DNA of 64,000 nt, taken from the NCBI RefSeq assembly GCF_009935865.1, contig NZ_QWEL01000007.1:62001-126000 (forward strand), in the 5' to 3' direction. Numbering within the stretch: the first letter of the stretch is position 1; every line of letters begins with the position of its first letter. Below, piece by piece: positions 38,079 through 48,881 of this stretch. The stretch is from Odoribacter sp. Z80 (GTDB lineage: Bacteria > Bacteroidota > Bacteroidia > Bacteroidales > Marinifilaceae). Made by a program: the position numbers and the translations under genes. The notes under the pieces were generated by a model. That model made no database searches. It had not been told where the DNA came from and was given only the letters and a program-made list of their open reading frames with translations.

Positions 38079-38960
38079 TTATTCCATTTTCTTCGGGACC
38101 ACCACTTTCAACACGGATGGATGCATTTTCAAACGGATGGGAAAATCCATAAAATAGGCATCACCGTCCACATGTACGCGGTGAATGTCACCTTCTACCA
38201 CTGCTTCCCTGCATTGAATTTCCTTATAATAAGACAATTTATAAATCCGGGAATTCATAAAGAAAATCAGGAACCACAGAATCTCAAAAAATGCCGGACG
38301 TTTCAGGATGCAGATATCCATCAACCCATCCCGCACGGAAGCATGGGGAGCAATACAGGCATTGTTGCCGTATTGGGAACTGTTGGCAAAGCTCAAAATA
38401 AAGCAGCTCACTTTCATTACTTTACCGTCACTGACCATCTTATATTTTTTCTCAGGATAGCGGAACCACAATTTTATGGCGGCATAAATATAAGACACGA
38501 CACCCCTGATTTTCAAATTATTAAATTCATGGGCCACTTCCGCATCAAAACCCACTCCGCTCACGTTCAAAGAATATTTTCCGTTCATCTCCAGCACATC
38601 TATCCACGCATAGCGGTCGGTCAGGACCTGTTTCAAAGCCTTGGTCATAAAAACGGAATACCCCAGATGGCGGGCAAACCCGTTTCCGCTCCCTAAAGAA
38701 ACAACGGCAAAAGCAATGTCACTGCCACACAACGCCCCTCCGACTTCATTGACAGTACCGTCCCCCCCAACCGCAACAATATGGGTATATTTCCGGGTGG
38801 AACGGGCCTCTTCCACCAGAATGCGGCCATGTCCCGCATATTCGGTAAAAACAATATCGTAATCCACCTGCCCGTACTCCGGTATTCTCCTGATTTTCTC
38901 CGGCAACTCTTTCCCTAACCCCAATCCGGATATCGGATTGACAATGAATAATATACGCAT
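38079..38960 (-). CDS. Diacylglycerol kinase-family lipid kinase (YegS/BmrU-like)
   Basis: The 293-residue soluble protein belongs to the DAGK catalytic-domain lipid kinases (PF00781). These phosphorylate diacylglycerol, sphingosine-like or phosphatidylglycerol lipids. Visible motifs are NPISGLG at the start, VAVGGDGTVNEV (the catalytic GGDGT) and LGSGNGFARHLG. The C-terminal half is the usual beta-rich YegS lid. Because Bacteroidales make sphingolipids, a sphingosine-type substrate is conceivable but not shown. It follows the UDP-glucose dehydrogenase gene by 24 bp on the minus strand. Confidence 0.9.
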   Translation of the reverse strand: MRILFIVNPISGLGLGKELPEKIRRIPEYGQVDYDIVFTEYAGHGRILVEEARSTRKYTHIVAVGGDGTVNEVGGALCGSDIAFAVVSLGSGNGFARHLGYSVFMTKALKQVLTDRYAWIDVLEMNGKYSLNVSGVGFDAEVAHEFNNLKIRGVVSYIYAAIKLWFRYPEKKYKMVSDGKVMKVSCFILSFANSSQYGNNACIAPHASVRDGLMDICILKRPAFFEILWFLIFFMNSRIYKLSYYKEIQCREAVVEGDIHRVHVDGDAYFMDFPIRLKMHPSVLKVVVPKKME

Positions 38961-38984
38961 AAAAATAAAGTTAAAGGCTGCTAT

Positions 38985-40298
38985 CTAACGCCCTATCCCG
39001 TAATAAGTATATCCAAACTCCTTCATCTGCTCCGGATTGTATATATTCCGGCCGTCAAAAATCACTTTTTCCTTCAGAGCCTTTTCTATGTAGGTAAACT
39101 TGGGAACCTTAAATTCCTGCCATTCCGTTACCACTACCATGGCATCGGCTCCCCGCAATGCATCGTACATATTGGCTGCATACCGGATGCGGTCTCCAAT
39201 CCTACGGCGGCATTCCTCCATTGCCACCGGATCGAAAACCGTCACTGTAGCCCCAGCCTCCAACAAATGGTGGATGAGCACCAAAGAAGGAGCCTCCCGC
39301 ATATCATCGGTAGCCGGCTTGAATGCCAGCCCCCACAGTCCGAAATGCCGGCCTTTTAAATCGTAGCGGTAATGCCTGCTAATTTTTTCAAAAAGCACGG
39401 TCTTTTGCCTCTCGTTAACCCGTTCCACCGCCTTCAGCACTTCCATGGGATAGCCCCGGTCCTCACCGGTCTTCACCAACGCTTTTACATCCTTGGGAAA
39501 ACACGACCCCCCATATCCGCAACCGGCATTCAGGAACTTCCTGCCAATTCTCGTATCACTGCCTATTCCCCTTTTGACACATTCCACATCAGCCCCCACC
39601 AGTTCGCACAGATTCGCGATATCATTCATAAACGAAATCCGGGCGGCCAACATCGAATTAGCTGCATATTTCGTCATTTCAGCCGAAGGAATATCCATAA
39701 AATAAATGGGTATATTGTTTAATATGAAAGCATGATAAAGACGCTCCATGACCTTGGCAGCACGGTCCGACTCAACGCCTATCACCACCCGGTCAGGCTT
39801 CATGAAATCATTTACGGCATCCCCTTCCTTCAGGAATTCCGGATTGGAAGCCACGTCAAATTCCACTTTCACACCCCGCTCATCCAAAGCCCGGCGGATG
39901 GTCTCTTCCACTTTCCGGTTGGTTCCCACAGGCACTGTCGACTTCGTTACCACCACCATGTAATTTTCCATCAGTCCTCCGATCTCTCTCGCCACCCCCA
40001 ACACATACCTCAAATCAGCACTGCCATCCTCATCGGGAGGAGTACCCACGGCAATAAAAACCACATCAGCACGCACCAACGCCTCTTTCAGGGAAGTAGT
40101 AAAAAACAACCGTTCATCTTTCCGGTTCCGGACAATCAATTCCGTCAAACCCGGTTCGTAAATCGGACATTCTCCCCGGTTCAGCATTTCGATTTTCAAT
40201 GCGTCCACATCCACACAAGTAACCGTAATTCCGGTTTCAGCCAGGCACGTTCCGGACACCAATCCGACATATCCCGTTCCGACAATAGCTATTTTCAT
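38985..40298 (-). CDS. ugd: UDP-glucose 6-dehydrogenase
   Basis: The enzyme oxidises UDP-glucose twice with NAD+ to UDP-glucuronate, a precursor for capsule and surface polysaccharide. The 437-residue protein has the Rossmann GTGYVGLVSG (7-16), VGTPPDEDGSADL, the KSTVPVGT loop, SNPEFLKEG, and the catalytic Cys266 in GGSCFPKD. It could also be a close relative using another NDP-sugar (such as UDP-ManNAc), but the GYGGSCFPKD context favours UDP-glucose. No glycan cluster is adjacent. A minus-strand TAAATTTG box at 40336-40329 is a possible promoter. Confidence 0.93.
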   Translation of the reverse strand: MKIAIVGTGYVGLVSGTCLAETGITVTCVDVDALKIEMLNRGECPIYEPGLTELIVRNRKDERLFFTTSLKEALVRADVVFIAVGTPPDEDGSADLRYVLGVAREIGGLMENYMVVVTKSTVPVGTNRKVEETIRRALDERGVKVEFDVASNPEFLKEGDAVNDFMKPDRVVIGVESDRAAKVMERLYHAFILNNIPIYFMDIPSAEMTKYAANSMLAARISFMNDIANLCELVGADVECVKRGIGSDTRIGRKFLNAGCGYGGSCFPKDVKALVKTGEDRGYPMEVLKAVERVNERQKTVLFEKISRHYRYDLKGRHFGLWGLAFKPATDDMREAPSLVLIHHLLEAGATVTVFDPVAMEECRRRIGDRIRYAANMYDALRGADAMVVVTEWQEFKVPKFTYIEKALKEKVIFDGRNIYNPEQMKEFGYTYYGIGR

Positions 40299-40381
40299 AA
40301 AAGGTCCTGAAATGTTTTTACAAGTTCACAAATTTACACCATAAATCGGAGAATACCGACCCAAACTCTATAAATATTCCT

Positions 40382-40389
40382 TACTTTTG
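40382..40389 (+). promoter_or_regulatory. -7 box of the alpha-2-macroglobulin gene
   Basis: TACTTTTG matches TAnnTTTG 28 bp ahead of the ATG at 40417. No good -33 box is seen. Confidence 0.5.
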
Positions 40390-40416
40390 TTTCAGAATCA
40401 TTCTAAACTGAAAACC

Positions 40417-43400
40417 ATGAAATGCAAGTTTATCTTCTCTGTCTGCATTCTCTTCTGCGTCCTGTTTCAGGGATGTAAAGATAAAAACACCACCGGATTT
40501 GACAAATACATCACCGGATATACCAGTGGCGTCATCCATTCGGGCACTCCTGTCCGGATTTACCTGGCACAGGAACCTGAAAATTTCCAGACCGGCAGCG
40601 TACTTCCTGCCCATATACTAAATATCGATCCCGCCGTAAAAGGAGAACTCATACTGAAGGAAAACCGGTGTGTGGAATTCATCCCCCAGGAAAGATTCCG
40701 CAATGGCACAACCTATCGCATGACCTTTCAATTGGGAAAACTCTGTAAAGTGCCGAAGCCTTTCCGAGAATTCGGTTTTGAGGTGAAAATCATCCCTTTG
40801 TCCCTTATCTACGAACCGGGAAATTTTCTGACAGACCCTAATGAAGAAAACGCCCTGCAATACGAAGGCATACTTCAAAGTTCTGATGACATCAACCCGC
40901 AGGAAGTCGAACAAAAAATGAAAGCTTCCTATGACGGACAGGACATTACCCCGGAATGGACACACGATGGCAACCGGCACCATTTCAAAATCAGGCCTTT
41001 ACTCAAAGGTACTGATACTAAAATCCTGAAACTGCAATTTCCTGAAGAAATCAGAAACGGGGAAAAAACCGATATTGAAGTACCCGGTATCAACGACCTC
41101 ACGGTCCTGGATGTCAAAGCAAACGACAATACCCCACCCGTCATCAGCGCCTATCTGTCGGAAAAACTCGATCCGGACCAGAACCTGCAAGGATTGGTCA
41201 GTGTAGACGGAAAAACCGCCGTCAATTACAAAATTTCCGATAATATCATCTACCTCTATCCCACCGCAACGAACGAAGCCGACCACCTGACCGTCACCCT
41301 CCATGAAGGCATAAAAAGCCAGAGTGGCAAACGGCTGCAAATCACATATACCACCACTGTCCGTCACAACCCCGCCCAGCCTCAGGTCCGGTTCATCGGA
41401 AAAGGCGTCATCGTACCCGACGAAAACCGGGTCATTCTGCCTTTCTCCGCCATTGCGCTAAAAGCAGTAGATGTTGAAATTATAAAAGTATTTAACCAGA
41501 ACATGAATTTCTTCCTGCAATCCAACCTGTATGACGGCCACTACCAGCTTACCCATACGGCACGGCCCGTTTTCATGAAAAAAATCGACCTGCAAAAAGA
41601 ATACCCCGACCTTGACCTGAACCACTGGCATGATTTTACGCTGGAACTCGGAAAAATGGTAAAACTGGAAAAAGGCACGGTATACCGGGTCAGGCTGAAA
41701 TTCAAAAAATCCTATACGACCCTGAGTTGTGCCGATGAGGGGCCTGACTCGGATTACAGCACCGTTAACTGGGACAATCCGGACACTTATTACTACGAAG
41801 GAGAATATCCTTCCGGTTATGAATGGAAAAAACGAAACGACCCCTGCCACATTTCCTATTACAACGGCGACCGCTTTGAAGCCCGCAACATCATCAACAC
41901 TTCTCTCGGACTGATGGCTAAATCAGGCGCTGGAAACCATTATATAGTCAGCGTGAATCAACTGGCCACCACCCAACCGGTTGCCAATTGCAAGGTGGTT
42001 TTATACAATCTGCAAAACCAAAAACTGGATTCAGCCTACACCGACAAAAACGGTTTTGCACAACTGAACCCCACAGAAAAAGCTTTTGTCCTGACAGCCC
42101 AGGCCGGACAAGACAAAGCCTGGCTAAAACTCAGGGATGGGGATGCGCTATCCCTCAGCAATTTCGATGTCAGTGGCCAACATGTGCAGATGGGAGTAAA
42201 AGGCTTCATCTACGGTGAACGGGGAGTTTGGAGGCCCGGAGACGAACTTTACCTGTCCCTCATCCTGGAAGACAAACTAAAAGTACTGCCAGACGGCCAC
42301 CCCATCGTAGCCCAGCTCATGGACCCCAACGGACATATCGTACAGACCCGGACAGGAGAAACAGGCAACAACAACATTCATTGTTTTACATTCAAAACAG
42401 CCGAAGATGCCCAAACAGGCTACTGGCATGCCCTCTTCAAAATAGGCGGTCTCACCTTTAGCAAAACCTTACGAATTGAGGCCATAAAGCCCAACCGCCT
42501 GGCTATCAACCTGGAGTTTCCCAATGAGCAGATAATCGGCACCGGTGTTTCAAACGCTCCCGTAGAGGTACACACCCGCTGGCTCAACGGAGCTCCCACA
42601 TCCCATTTAAAAGCCGACGTCCAGGTACGGTTGTCGGCCAACAAAAGCGGTTTCGCCTCATTTCCGGACTACACTTTCTACGACCGCTCCAAAAACTTCG
42701 AAGCCACCACGGTTTCTCTGTTTGAAGGCAATACCAACGGAGAAGGCAGTTTTTCCCTCAATCTGGATAAAATCAAGCCCAACAATGCCCCCGGCACTCT
42801 GAATGCTTCTTTCACCACCCGGGTATTCGAAAACGGCGGTGATTTCAGCATCAGCACCCAAACCATCCGCTATTCCCCCTACACCGAATATGTCGGAATC
42901 CGGTTACCTCAAAACGACGACAATTGGTATACGACTCAAAAACCGGTACTACTAAGCGGAGTCACCGTCACCCCCACCGGCAAACAAAGCGGTGGCAATT
43001 CCGTCATCCACCTGGATGTCTATAAATTAGACTGGCACTGGTGGTGGGACGCAGAAGACGAAAATCTTAGTTCCTACGTAAACCGGGAATACAGTAAAAG
43101 CATCCTGACTAAAACCGTAAAAGCCACAGACGGCACCTTTTCCGTCCCATTGGAAATACCTCAATACGGACGTTATTTCATCCGGGCCAGAATTTCTTCC
43201 GGGCACACCGCCGGCATCATCGCATACTTTGGCAGTTGGGAAGACAACAATAACCAGGAAATGGCCACCATGCTACGGCTCAGCACAGACAAAAAAAGCT
43301 ATCAGGCAGGGGAAGACATCCGGGTAACTTTCCCTTCTTCCGCAGGAGCAACAGCTATCGTCAGCCTGGAAAACGGAAAAACCATTCATGACATCCGGCG

Positions 43401-45846
43401 CGTAGAAACCCAGCAGGGAACGACAACCCTGACTTTCCGGGCAAACAAGGAGATGTGTCCAAACACTTATGTAGCCGTTACATTATTACAACCCTACAAC
43501 AGTCAGGATAATGACCGCCCTATTCGGATGTACGGTGTCGTCAACGTCAACATCGAAGATCCCGGCCTGCACCTCCATCCGCAGGTGAAAGTCAGTCCGG
43601 AACTGCATCCCGCTAAGGATTTTACCATCGAAGTCGGGGAAGAAAACGGCAAAGCCATGAATTACACGATTGCTGTCATCGACGAAGGTTTACTGTCGCT
43701 GACTACTTTCCGCACTCCCGAACCTTTCGCCGCATTCTATGCCCGGGAAGCCCTCGGAGTTAAAACATGGGATTTTTACGATTACATTTACGGGGCCTAC
43801 GGAGCCAGATTAGATAAAGCCTTTGCCGTAGGAGGAGATGAATCTTTAAAGAACCTCCAGGATGAAAAAACAAACCGGTTCAAACCGGTTGTACTCTTCA
43901 GCGGTCCTTACAGCTTAAAAGCCAATGAAAAGCAGAAACATACTTTTCGGATGCCCGAATACATCGGTGAAGTCCGCACCATGGTCATTGCTGCGACAAA
44001 CGGTTGCTACGGCTCCACGGAAGCCAGCAGCACGGTAAGCAATCCCCTGATGGTTTCCGTCGCTTTGCCCCGGCTCTTTACTCCCGGCGACGTGACCGAC
44101 ATTCCGGTAACCGTATTTGCCATGAAAGACCATATCCGGGAGGTAACCGTAAACATGCAGCCAGACTCTAAAATCACCCTGCTGGGAAACACCTCCCAAC
44201 AAATCCGTTTCAATAAACCCGGGGAACAGGTGGTCTGGTTTAAAGCCCGGATAAATCAGGAAACCGGAGAATCAACCCTCCGGACGGAAGCCATTTCCGG
44301 AAACGAAACAGCCAAAGTCACGGAGGACATTACCATACGGGTTCCCAATCCCCGGCTGACCCAAATAGAAGAACAAGAAGCAAAGGCAGGAGAAACGGTA
44401 TCTTTCAGCACTCCGGTCTCCGGTGACCGCCCTGTCTCTGTCCTGGAAATCTCTTCTATTCCCCCGCTAAACTTAGAACAGCGCCTCGGCTACCTTTTGG
44501 ATTATCCCCACGGCTGTTCGGAACAAATCACATCGAAGGCCTTTCCGCAATTATCTCTGCCCTGGCTTCTGTCGCTGAATGCCGCACAACAGGCAGAGGC
44601 AGAGTCCCATGTACGCGAAGTGATTCTTCGCTTAGGCAGTTACCAAACCCCGGAAGGCGGATTTGCCTACTGGCCGGGCTCACCATATATCTCGGAATGG
44701 GTTACTTCTTACGCCACCCAGTTCCTGGTCAGTGCACAACAACAGGGATATTCGATACCGGCCGGCATGCTAACCCATGCCACCAATTACCTGAGAAAAG
44801 TAACCAACAGTTGGAACAACACAGAACCCTGGTCACAATTGGAACAGGCTTACCGCCTGTATGTCCTGGCACTCAGCGGGCGGCCAGACCTCGCTGCCAT
44901 GAACCGCCTGAAAGAATCCCAGCTGCAACGCCCGGTAAGTCAATGGCTGCTGGCCTCTTGCTATGCCCTCTGTAACGAAAAAGACATGGCCCGGAAGATG
45001 GTCCGTGACCTTTCGTCGGATGTTGCCGTCTATCGCGAAACCGGAGGCACATTCGGTTCTTCTACCCGGGATAATGCCCTCATCCTGCAATCTATGGTTA
45101 CCCTGGACCTCCAGCAACCGGCCTACCGGATGCTGGAGAAGATTTCACGTTCGATGGGCTCCAGAGAATGGTTCAGCACCCAGGAAACCGCATTTGCCTT
45201 ACATGCTGCAGCCCTCTTTGTCCGGAAATACTTAGGTTCCCAACAAGGCATCCATGTACTCGTCACTACTCCCGAAGGGAAACAGGAAATAACCACTGAA
45301 AAAACCGTCTGGCAGCTTCCTTTACCCCTCCGGCAAGGGAAAGCTGTAGCTTCGGTCCGGAACAACGGAGAAGGAACCCTCTTTGTCCGGCAAATCAACC
45401 GCTACGCTCCATTTGAAGCAGTAAAAGAAAAAATCATGTCCGGACTTCAAATGGAAGTCCGCTACTACAACGACCAAGGAACTCCTTTAGATATCCGCCA
45501 CTTAAAACAAGGTGAAGATGTCCTTACTGAAATCTCCGTCAGAAATACCGGACTGACCGGTACTTATGAGGAACTGGCACTGAGTTATCTGGTTCCTTCG
45601 GGATTTGAAATTATCAACGAACGGCTGACAGCCAACGCCACCTGGCCAGGTGCAGAACACATAGATATCCGGGACGACTGCTTCCATATCTATTTCAGTC
45701 TCCGGCAAAACGAAACCAAAATTTTCAAATTTCGCTGCAATGCCGCTTTCCGGGGTGATTACATGCTGCCAGCCGTTCAGTGTTCCGCCATGTACGACAA
45801 TACCATACAGGCAATATGGCCGGGAGGAAGGATAAACATCGAATAA
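40417..45846 (+). CDS. Alpha-2-macroglobulin family lipoprotein with thioester motif
   Basis: This is a 1,809-residue bacterial alpha-2-macroglobulin. Such proteins trap attacking proteases: cleavage of a bait region exposes a thioester that links covalently to the protease. The signal has lipobox FQGC (Cys20). Successive MG domains follow, including the MG2-like PGDELYLSLILEDK near 605, then the central alpha-2-macroglobulin domain (LPRLFTPGDVTDIPVTV) and the intact thioester HGCSEQ with Cys1367. A helical TED domain (FAYWPGSPYISEWVTSYATQFL) and C-terminal beta domains end the protein. E. coli-type systems pair it with penicillin-binding protein 1C; no such gene is adjacent here. An ATG 10 codons upstream (40387) gives a poorer signal. 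Confidence 0.93.
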   Translation: MKCKFIFSVCILFCVLFQGCKDKNTTGFDKYITGYTSGVIHSGTPVRIYLAQEPENFQTGSVLPAHILNIDPAVKGELILKENRCVEFIPQERFRNGTTYRMTFQLGKLCKVPKPFREFGFEVKIIPLSLIYEPGNFLTDPNEENALQYEGILQSSDDINPQEVEQKMKASYDGQDITPEWTHDGNRHHFKIRPLLKGTDTKILKLQFPEEIRNGEKTDIEVPGINDLTVLDVKANDNTPPVISAYLSEKLDPDQNLQGLVSVDGKTAVNYKISDNIIYLYPTATNEADHLTVTLHEGIKSQSGKRLQITYTTTVRHNPAQPQVRFIGKGVIVPDENRVILPFSAIALKAVDVEIIKVFNQNMNFFLQSNLYDGHYQLTHTARPVFMKKIDLQKEYPDLDLNHWHDFTLELGKMVKLEKGTVYRVRLKFKKSYTTLSCADEGPDSDYSTVNWDNPDTYYYEGEYPSGYEWKKRNDPCHISYYNGDRFEARNIINTSLGLMAKSGAGNHYIVSVNQLATTQPVANCKVVLYNLQNQKLDSAYTDKNGFAQLNPTEKAFVLTAQAGQDKAWLKLRDGDALSLSNFDVSGQHVQMGVKGFIYGERGVWRPGDELYLSLILEDKLKVLPDGHPIVAQLMDPNGHIVQTRTGETGNNNIHCFTFKTAEDAQTGYWHALFKIGGLTFSKTLRIEAIKPNRLAINLEFPNEQIIGTGVSNAPVEVHTRWLNGAPTSHLKADVQVRLSANKSGFASFPDYTFYDRSKNFEATTVSLFEGNTNGEGSFSLNLDKIKPNNAPGTLNASFTTRVFENGGDFSISTQTIRYSPYTEYVGIRLPQNDDNWYTTQKPVLLSGVTVTPTGKQSGGNSVIHLDVYKLDWHWWWDAEDENLSSYVNREYSKSILTKTVKATDGTFSVPLEIPQYGRYFIRARISSGHTAGIIAYFGSWEDNNNQEMATMLRLSTDKKSYQAGEDIRVTFPSSAGATAIVSLENGKTIHDIRRVETQQGTTTLTFRANKEMCPNTYVAVTLLQPYNSQDNDRPIRMYGVVNVNIEDPGLHLHPQVKVSPELHPAKDFTIEVGEENGKAMNYTIAVIDEGLLSLTTFRTPEPFAAFYAREALGVKTWDFYDYIYGAYGARLDKAFAVGGDESLKNLQDEKTNRFKPVVLFSGPYSLKANEKQKHTFRMPEYIGEVRTMVIAATNGCYGSTEASSTVSNPLMVSVALPRLFTPGDVTDIPVTVFAMKDHIREVTVNMQPDSKITLLGNTSQQIRFNKPGEQVVWFKARINQETGESTLRTEAISGNETAKVTEDITIRVPNPRLTQIEEQEAKAGETVSFSTPVSGDRPVSVLEISSIPPLNLEQRLGYLLDYPHGCSEQITSKAFPQLSLPWLLSLNAAQQAEAESHVREVILRLGSYQTPEGGFAYWPGSPYISEWVTSYATQFLVSAQQQGYSIPAGMLTHATNYLRKVTNSWNNTEPWSQLEQAYRLYVLALSGRPDLAAMNRLKESQLQRPVSQWLLASCYALCNEKDMARKMVRDLSSDVAVYRETGGTFGSSTRDNALILQSMVTLDLQQPAYRMLEKISRSMGSREWFSTQETAFALHAAALFVRKYLGSQQGIHVLVTTPEGKQEITTEKTVWQLPLPLRQGKAVASVRNNGEGTLFVRQINRYAPFEAVKEKIMSGLQMEVRYYNDQGTPLDIRHLKQGEDVLTEISVRNTGLTGTYEELALSYLVPSGFEIINERLTANATWPGAEHIDIRDDCFHIYFSLRQNETKIFKFRCNAAFRGDYMLPAVQCSAMYDNTIQAIWPGGRINIE

Positions 45847-45872
45847 ACCGGCAAACAACTACCACAAAAAAT

Positions 45873-45912
45873 GAGGCTGTATAACCGTCAAAAGTTATTC
45901 AGCCTCTCTTTT
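45873..45912 (+). terminator. Terminator after the alpha-2-macroglobulin gene
   Basis: GAGGCTG at 45873-45879 pairs with CAGCCTC at 45900-45906 and is followed by TCTTTT. It lies 27 bp past the stop codon and 28 bp from the convergent M16 protease stop. Confidence 0.65.
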
Positions 45913-45933
45913 ATTCCGGCAAACCAGACTTCC

Positions 45934-48849
45934 TTAATATCCGAATATCTCTTCCGTAGTCACTCGGGTCACAGGCCCGTAAGCCGACAATTTCGACATA
46001 TCCAGGTCTTTTTCATTCCCCAATACACAATAGGTATAAGCACGTCCCTTCACCCATTTTTCCTGAAATTTCTTCACATCCTCCAGAGTCAGTTTACGGA
46101 CTTCATCGAACAACACTTTCCTGCAATCCATATCCAATCCCAAATCTTTGGCATTCAGATAACTTCCCAATACATCACTTCCACTGATGCGCTCCGTCCG
46201 CAAACGCGACAACAGGGCCTCCTTAGCCAAATCCAGGGCAGACTGGGATTCAGGCATATAATTGATAATCTCTTCAAAAGCCGCCAGAGCATCTCCCATC
46301 TTATCATTCTGGGTTGCAATAAAAGTCGAATAAACATAAGGCATATCTAAACGGGAAGGCTGTTTTAAACGCGCACCGGCAGTATAAGCCAGACTTCTGG
46401 CTTCCCGCATTTCCTGGAAAACAATCGAATTCATACCACCACCAAAATATTCATTATAAAGTGTGGCAACCGGATAAACAGACAAATCAAACTTCTCTCC
46501 CCGGTTAGACAAAGCCGACATATACACCTGAGCCGCATCGTAAGGCGCAATCAACACCCGATTCGAAGGCGTTTCCCGGACCTTAAAAATCTCTTTCTTT
46601 TCCACTTTGGCTAATTGCTCCGGCACCCGGTGATATTGATTTACCGTAGCGATCACCTTCTCCTTCTTCTCCGGCCCATAATACAACACCGCATGTTCAT
46701 AACGACCTAACTCCCTCAAATGCGACAACAACTCATCCGGCTTCAATTCCCGTAATTCAGTAGCTGATAAGATATGGGTAGCCGGCGAATCCGGACCGTA
46801 CAAACCGTAAGCCGTCAGTCTCTTAAAATTACTCTGTTGGTCTAATTTTTCATCAGCACGTCCTTTCAAAATATCCGCTTTCATCATCTCCAGCACTTGA
46901 GGCACCGGCTGAGCATCAGCCAGCAACGACTCAAACAACTCCACTGCAGCATCCATATTCTCTGACAGTCCACTGACAGAGATAACAGTCCTGTCACTTC
47001 CCGGCTGAATGGCATACTCACAAGCCAAACGGTAAAACTCCTGCTTAAGCTGCTCCGGAGTCTTCCCGGAAGTACCTAAATAATCCAGATACTGTGCCGC
47101 CGTAGATAAATAACGGTCTTCATTACTTCCCCTTTCAAAAACGTACATCAACGTAAACAAATCATTGGTCGTATTTTGTTTATAAAGCACCGGAAGCCCT
47201 GACTCCGTTGTCCCATGTTCCAAATCCTTACTATAATCAACAAACACAGGCTCAATGGGCTTCACCTGAGCGCATTGAATCTCTTTCAGAAATTCGCTCA
47301 CCGTGTCCCGGTTCATGTAAATCGGCGTGATAGCCGGCTTAGTCATTTTTTTCAAGCTTGCATCTTTCCCGCTGTGCTTATAAATCACAGCATAGTTATC
47401 CCGGAAATAAGCATTGGCAAAATCCACCAACTGCTGCTTGGTCACTTTTCCCATCCGTTCAAAGGCACCCACTTCTTCTTTCCAGTCGGCACCGTTAATA
47501 AAAGCCTGCACAAACCAATCCGCCCGGTCTTCATTGCTTTCCAGACTTTTTTGCAAAGACTTTTTCATCTGATTGATGGTTGCAGACAACAGATTATCGT
47601 CAAAATCTCCTTCCTTCAATTTCTCCACCTCCGCCAGCAATACATCCCGCACCTCTTCCAAGGATTGTCCTGCCTTAGGATAGCCCTGCATCATAAACAT
47701 ACTGTAATCAGCCAATTGCAAAGGGAAAGCATAGGCACCCAACACCCGTTGCTGCTGATTAATATTCAAGTCAATCAAACCAGCCTGGCGATTAAACAGA
47801 ATCTGGGCTACCAAATTCAGCAATTCCGCCTCCCGGGTGGCCGCTCCGGGGAAACGCCATCCCAAAGCCACAAAAGCAGCCTCCGGCCCGTTGATTTCTT
47901 TCACTACCGGAGTTTCTATCGGCTGCTCCGGGGCAAAAGCCAATTCCGGCAACCCGGCATTAGGCTGCATATCCCCGAAATGCCGTTGGATGACCTCTAT
48001 CATTTCGTCCGGATCAAAATCCCCGGCCACACAAATAGCCATATTATTCGGTACATACCATTGTTTATAAAAATTCTTAATATGGGTAATAGAAGGATTC
48101 TTCAAACTTTCCTGGGTCCCCAACACCGTTTGGGTTCCATAAGGATGGTGGGGAAAAAGGGCAGCCATCATCTGTTCATATACTTTGCGGCCATCCTGGG
48201 TTAAAGACATATTTTTCTCTTCGTATACGGTTTCCAGTTCCGTATGGAATCCCCGAATGACCGGATGCTGGAAACGGTCGGCCTGAATTCTGGCCCAATT
48301 CTCAATCTCATTTGAAGGAATATCTTCTACAAATACAGTCATATCATTAGCCGTATAAGCATTAGTTCCCACAGCACCAATAGCAGCCATCAATTTATCA
48401 TATTCATTGGGAATAGCCAGTTTGGAAGCTTCATACGAAATACTGTCGATTTGCCGGTAGATAGCCGCCCGCTCCGTCGCATCAGAAGTCTTGCGGTACA
48501 CCTCAAACAAACTTTCAATCTGGTCCAGCATGGGTTTCTCCATCTCATAATTCTGAGTACCGAACCTCTCCGTTCCCTTAAACATCAGATGCTCAAAATA
48601 ATGAGCCAGACCGGTGGTCTCCGCCGGGTCGTTCTTTCCTCCGGCCTTTACGGCTATATAAGTCTGAATTCGGGGCTGTTCCTTGTTCACGGACATATAA
48701 ACCTTTAAACCATTATCCAGAGTATAAATCCTTGCGTTTAGAGGATCACCGGGCACCGATTCATACTGTAAACAGCTTTTACCACCACAAGCAGCCATCA
48801 GAAGCAACAGTACTGGCAGCCACCAAATTTGAATCATTCTATTATTCAT
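45934..48849 (-). CDS. M16 family zinc metallopeptidase lipoprotein
   Basis: The 971-residue protein contains two M16 (insulinase/pitrilysin) halves. The inverted zinc motif HYFEH is at residues 83-87 in the first half, with the third ligand in the ELETVYEEK stretch near 204-211. The second half (from about 540) lacks the motif, as is usual. A lipobox MAAC (Cys21) marks it as a lipoprotein of the periplasm or outer membrane. It probably degrades peptides. It is the last gene of a possible tamB-flavin reductase-M16 unit, 32 bp from the flavin reductase gene. Confidence 0.92.
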   Translation of the reverse strand: MNNRMIQIWWLPVLLLLMAACGGKSCLQYESVPGDPLNARIYTLDNGLKVYMSVNKEQPRIQTYIAVKAGGKNDPAETTGLAHYFEHLMFKGTERFGTQNYEMEKPMLDQIESLFEVYRKTSDATERAAIYRQIDSISYEASKLAIPNEYDKLMAAIGAVGTNAYTANDMTVFVEDIPSNEIENWARIQADRFQHPVIRGFHTELETVYEEKNMSLTQDGRKVYEQMMAALFPHHPYGTQTVLGTQESLKNPSITHIKNFYKQWYVPNNMAICVAGDFDPDEMIEVIQRHFGDMQPNAGLPELAFAPEQPIETPVVKEINGPEAAFVALGWRFPGAATREAELLNLVAQILFNRQAGLIDLNINQQQRVLGAYAFPLQLADYSMFMMQGYPKAGQSLEEVRDVLLAEVEKLKEGDFDDNLLSATINQMKKSLQKSLESNEDRADWFVQAFINGADWKEEVGAFERMGKVTKQQLVDFANAYFRDNYAVIYKHSGKDASLKKMTKPAITPIYMNRDTVSEFLKEIQCAQVKPIEPVFVDYSKDLEHGTTESGLPVLYKQNTTNDLFTLMYVFERGSNEDRYLSTAAQYLDYLGTSGKTPEQLKQEFYRLACEYAIQPGSDRTVISVSGLSENMDAAVELFESLLADAQPVPQVLEMMKADILKGRADEKLDQQSNFKRLTAYGLYGPDSPATHILSATELRELKPDELLSHLRELGRYEHAVLYYGPEKKEKVIATVNQYHRVPEQLAKVEKKEIFKVRETPSNRVLIAPYDAAQVYMSALSNRGEKFDLSVYPVATLYNEYFGGGMNSIVFQEMREARSLAYTAGARLKQPSRLDMPYVYSTFIATQNDKMGDALAAFEEIINYMPESQSALDLAKEALLSRLRTERISGSDVLGSYLNAKDLGLDMDCRKVLFDEVRKLTLEDVKKFQEKWVKGRAYTYCVLGNEKDLDMSKLSAYGPVTRVTTEEIFGY

Positions 48850-48881
48850 TATAATCTGTTTAAATTAAACTTCAGCTTTTC

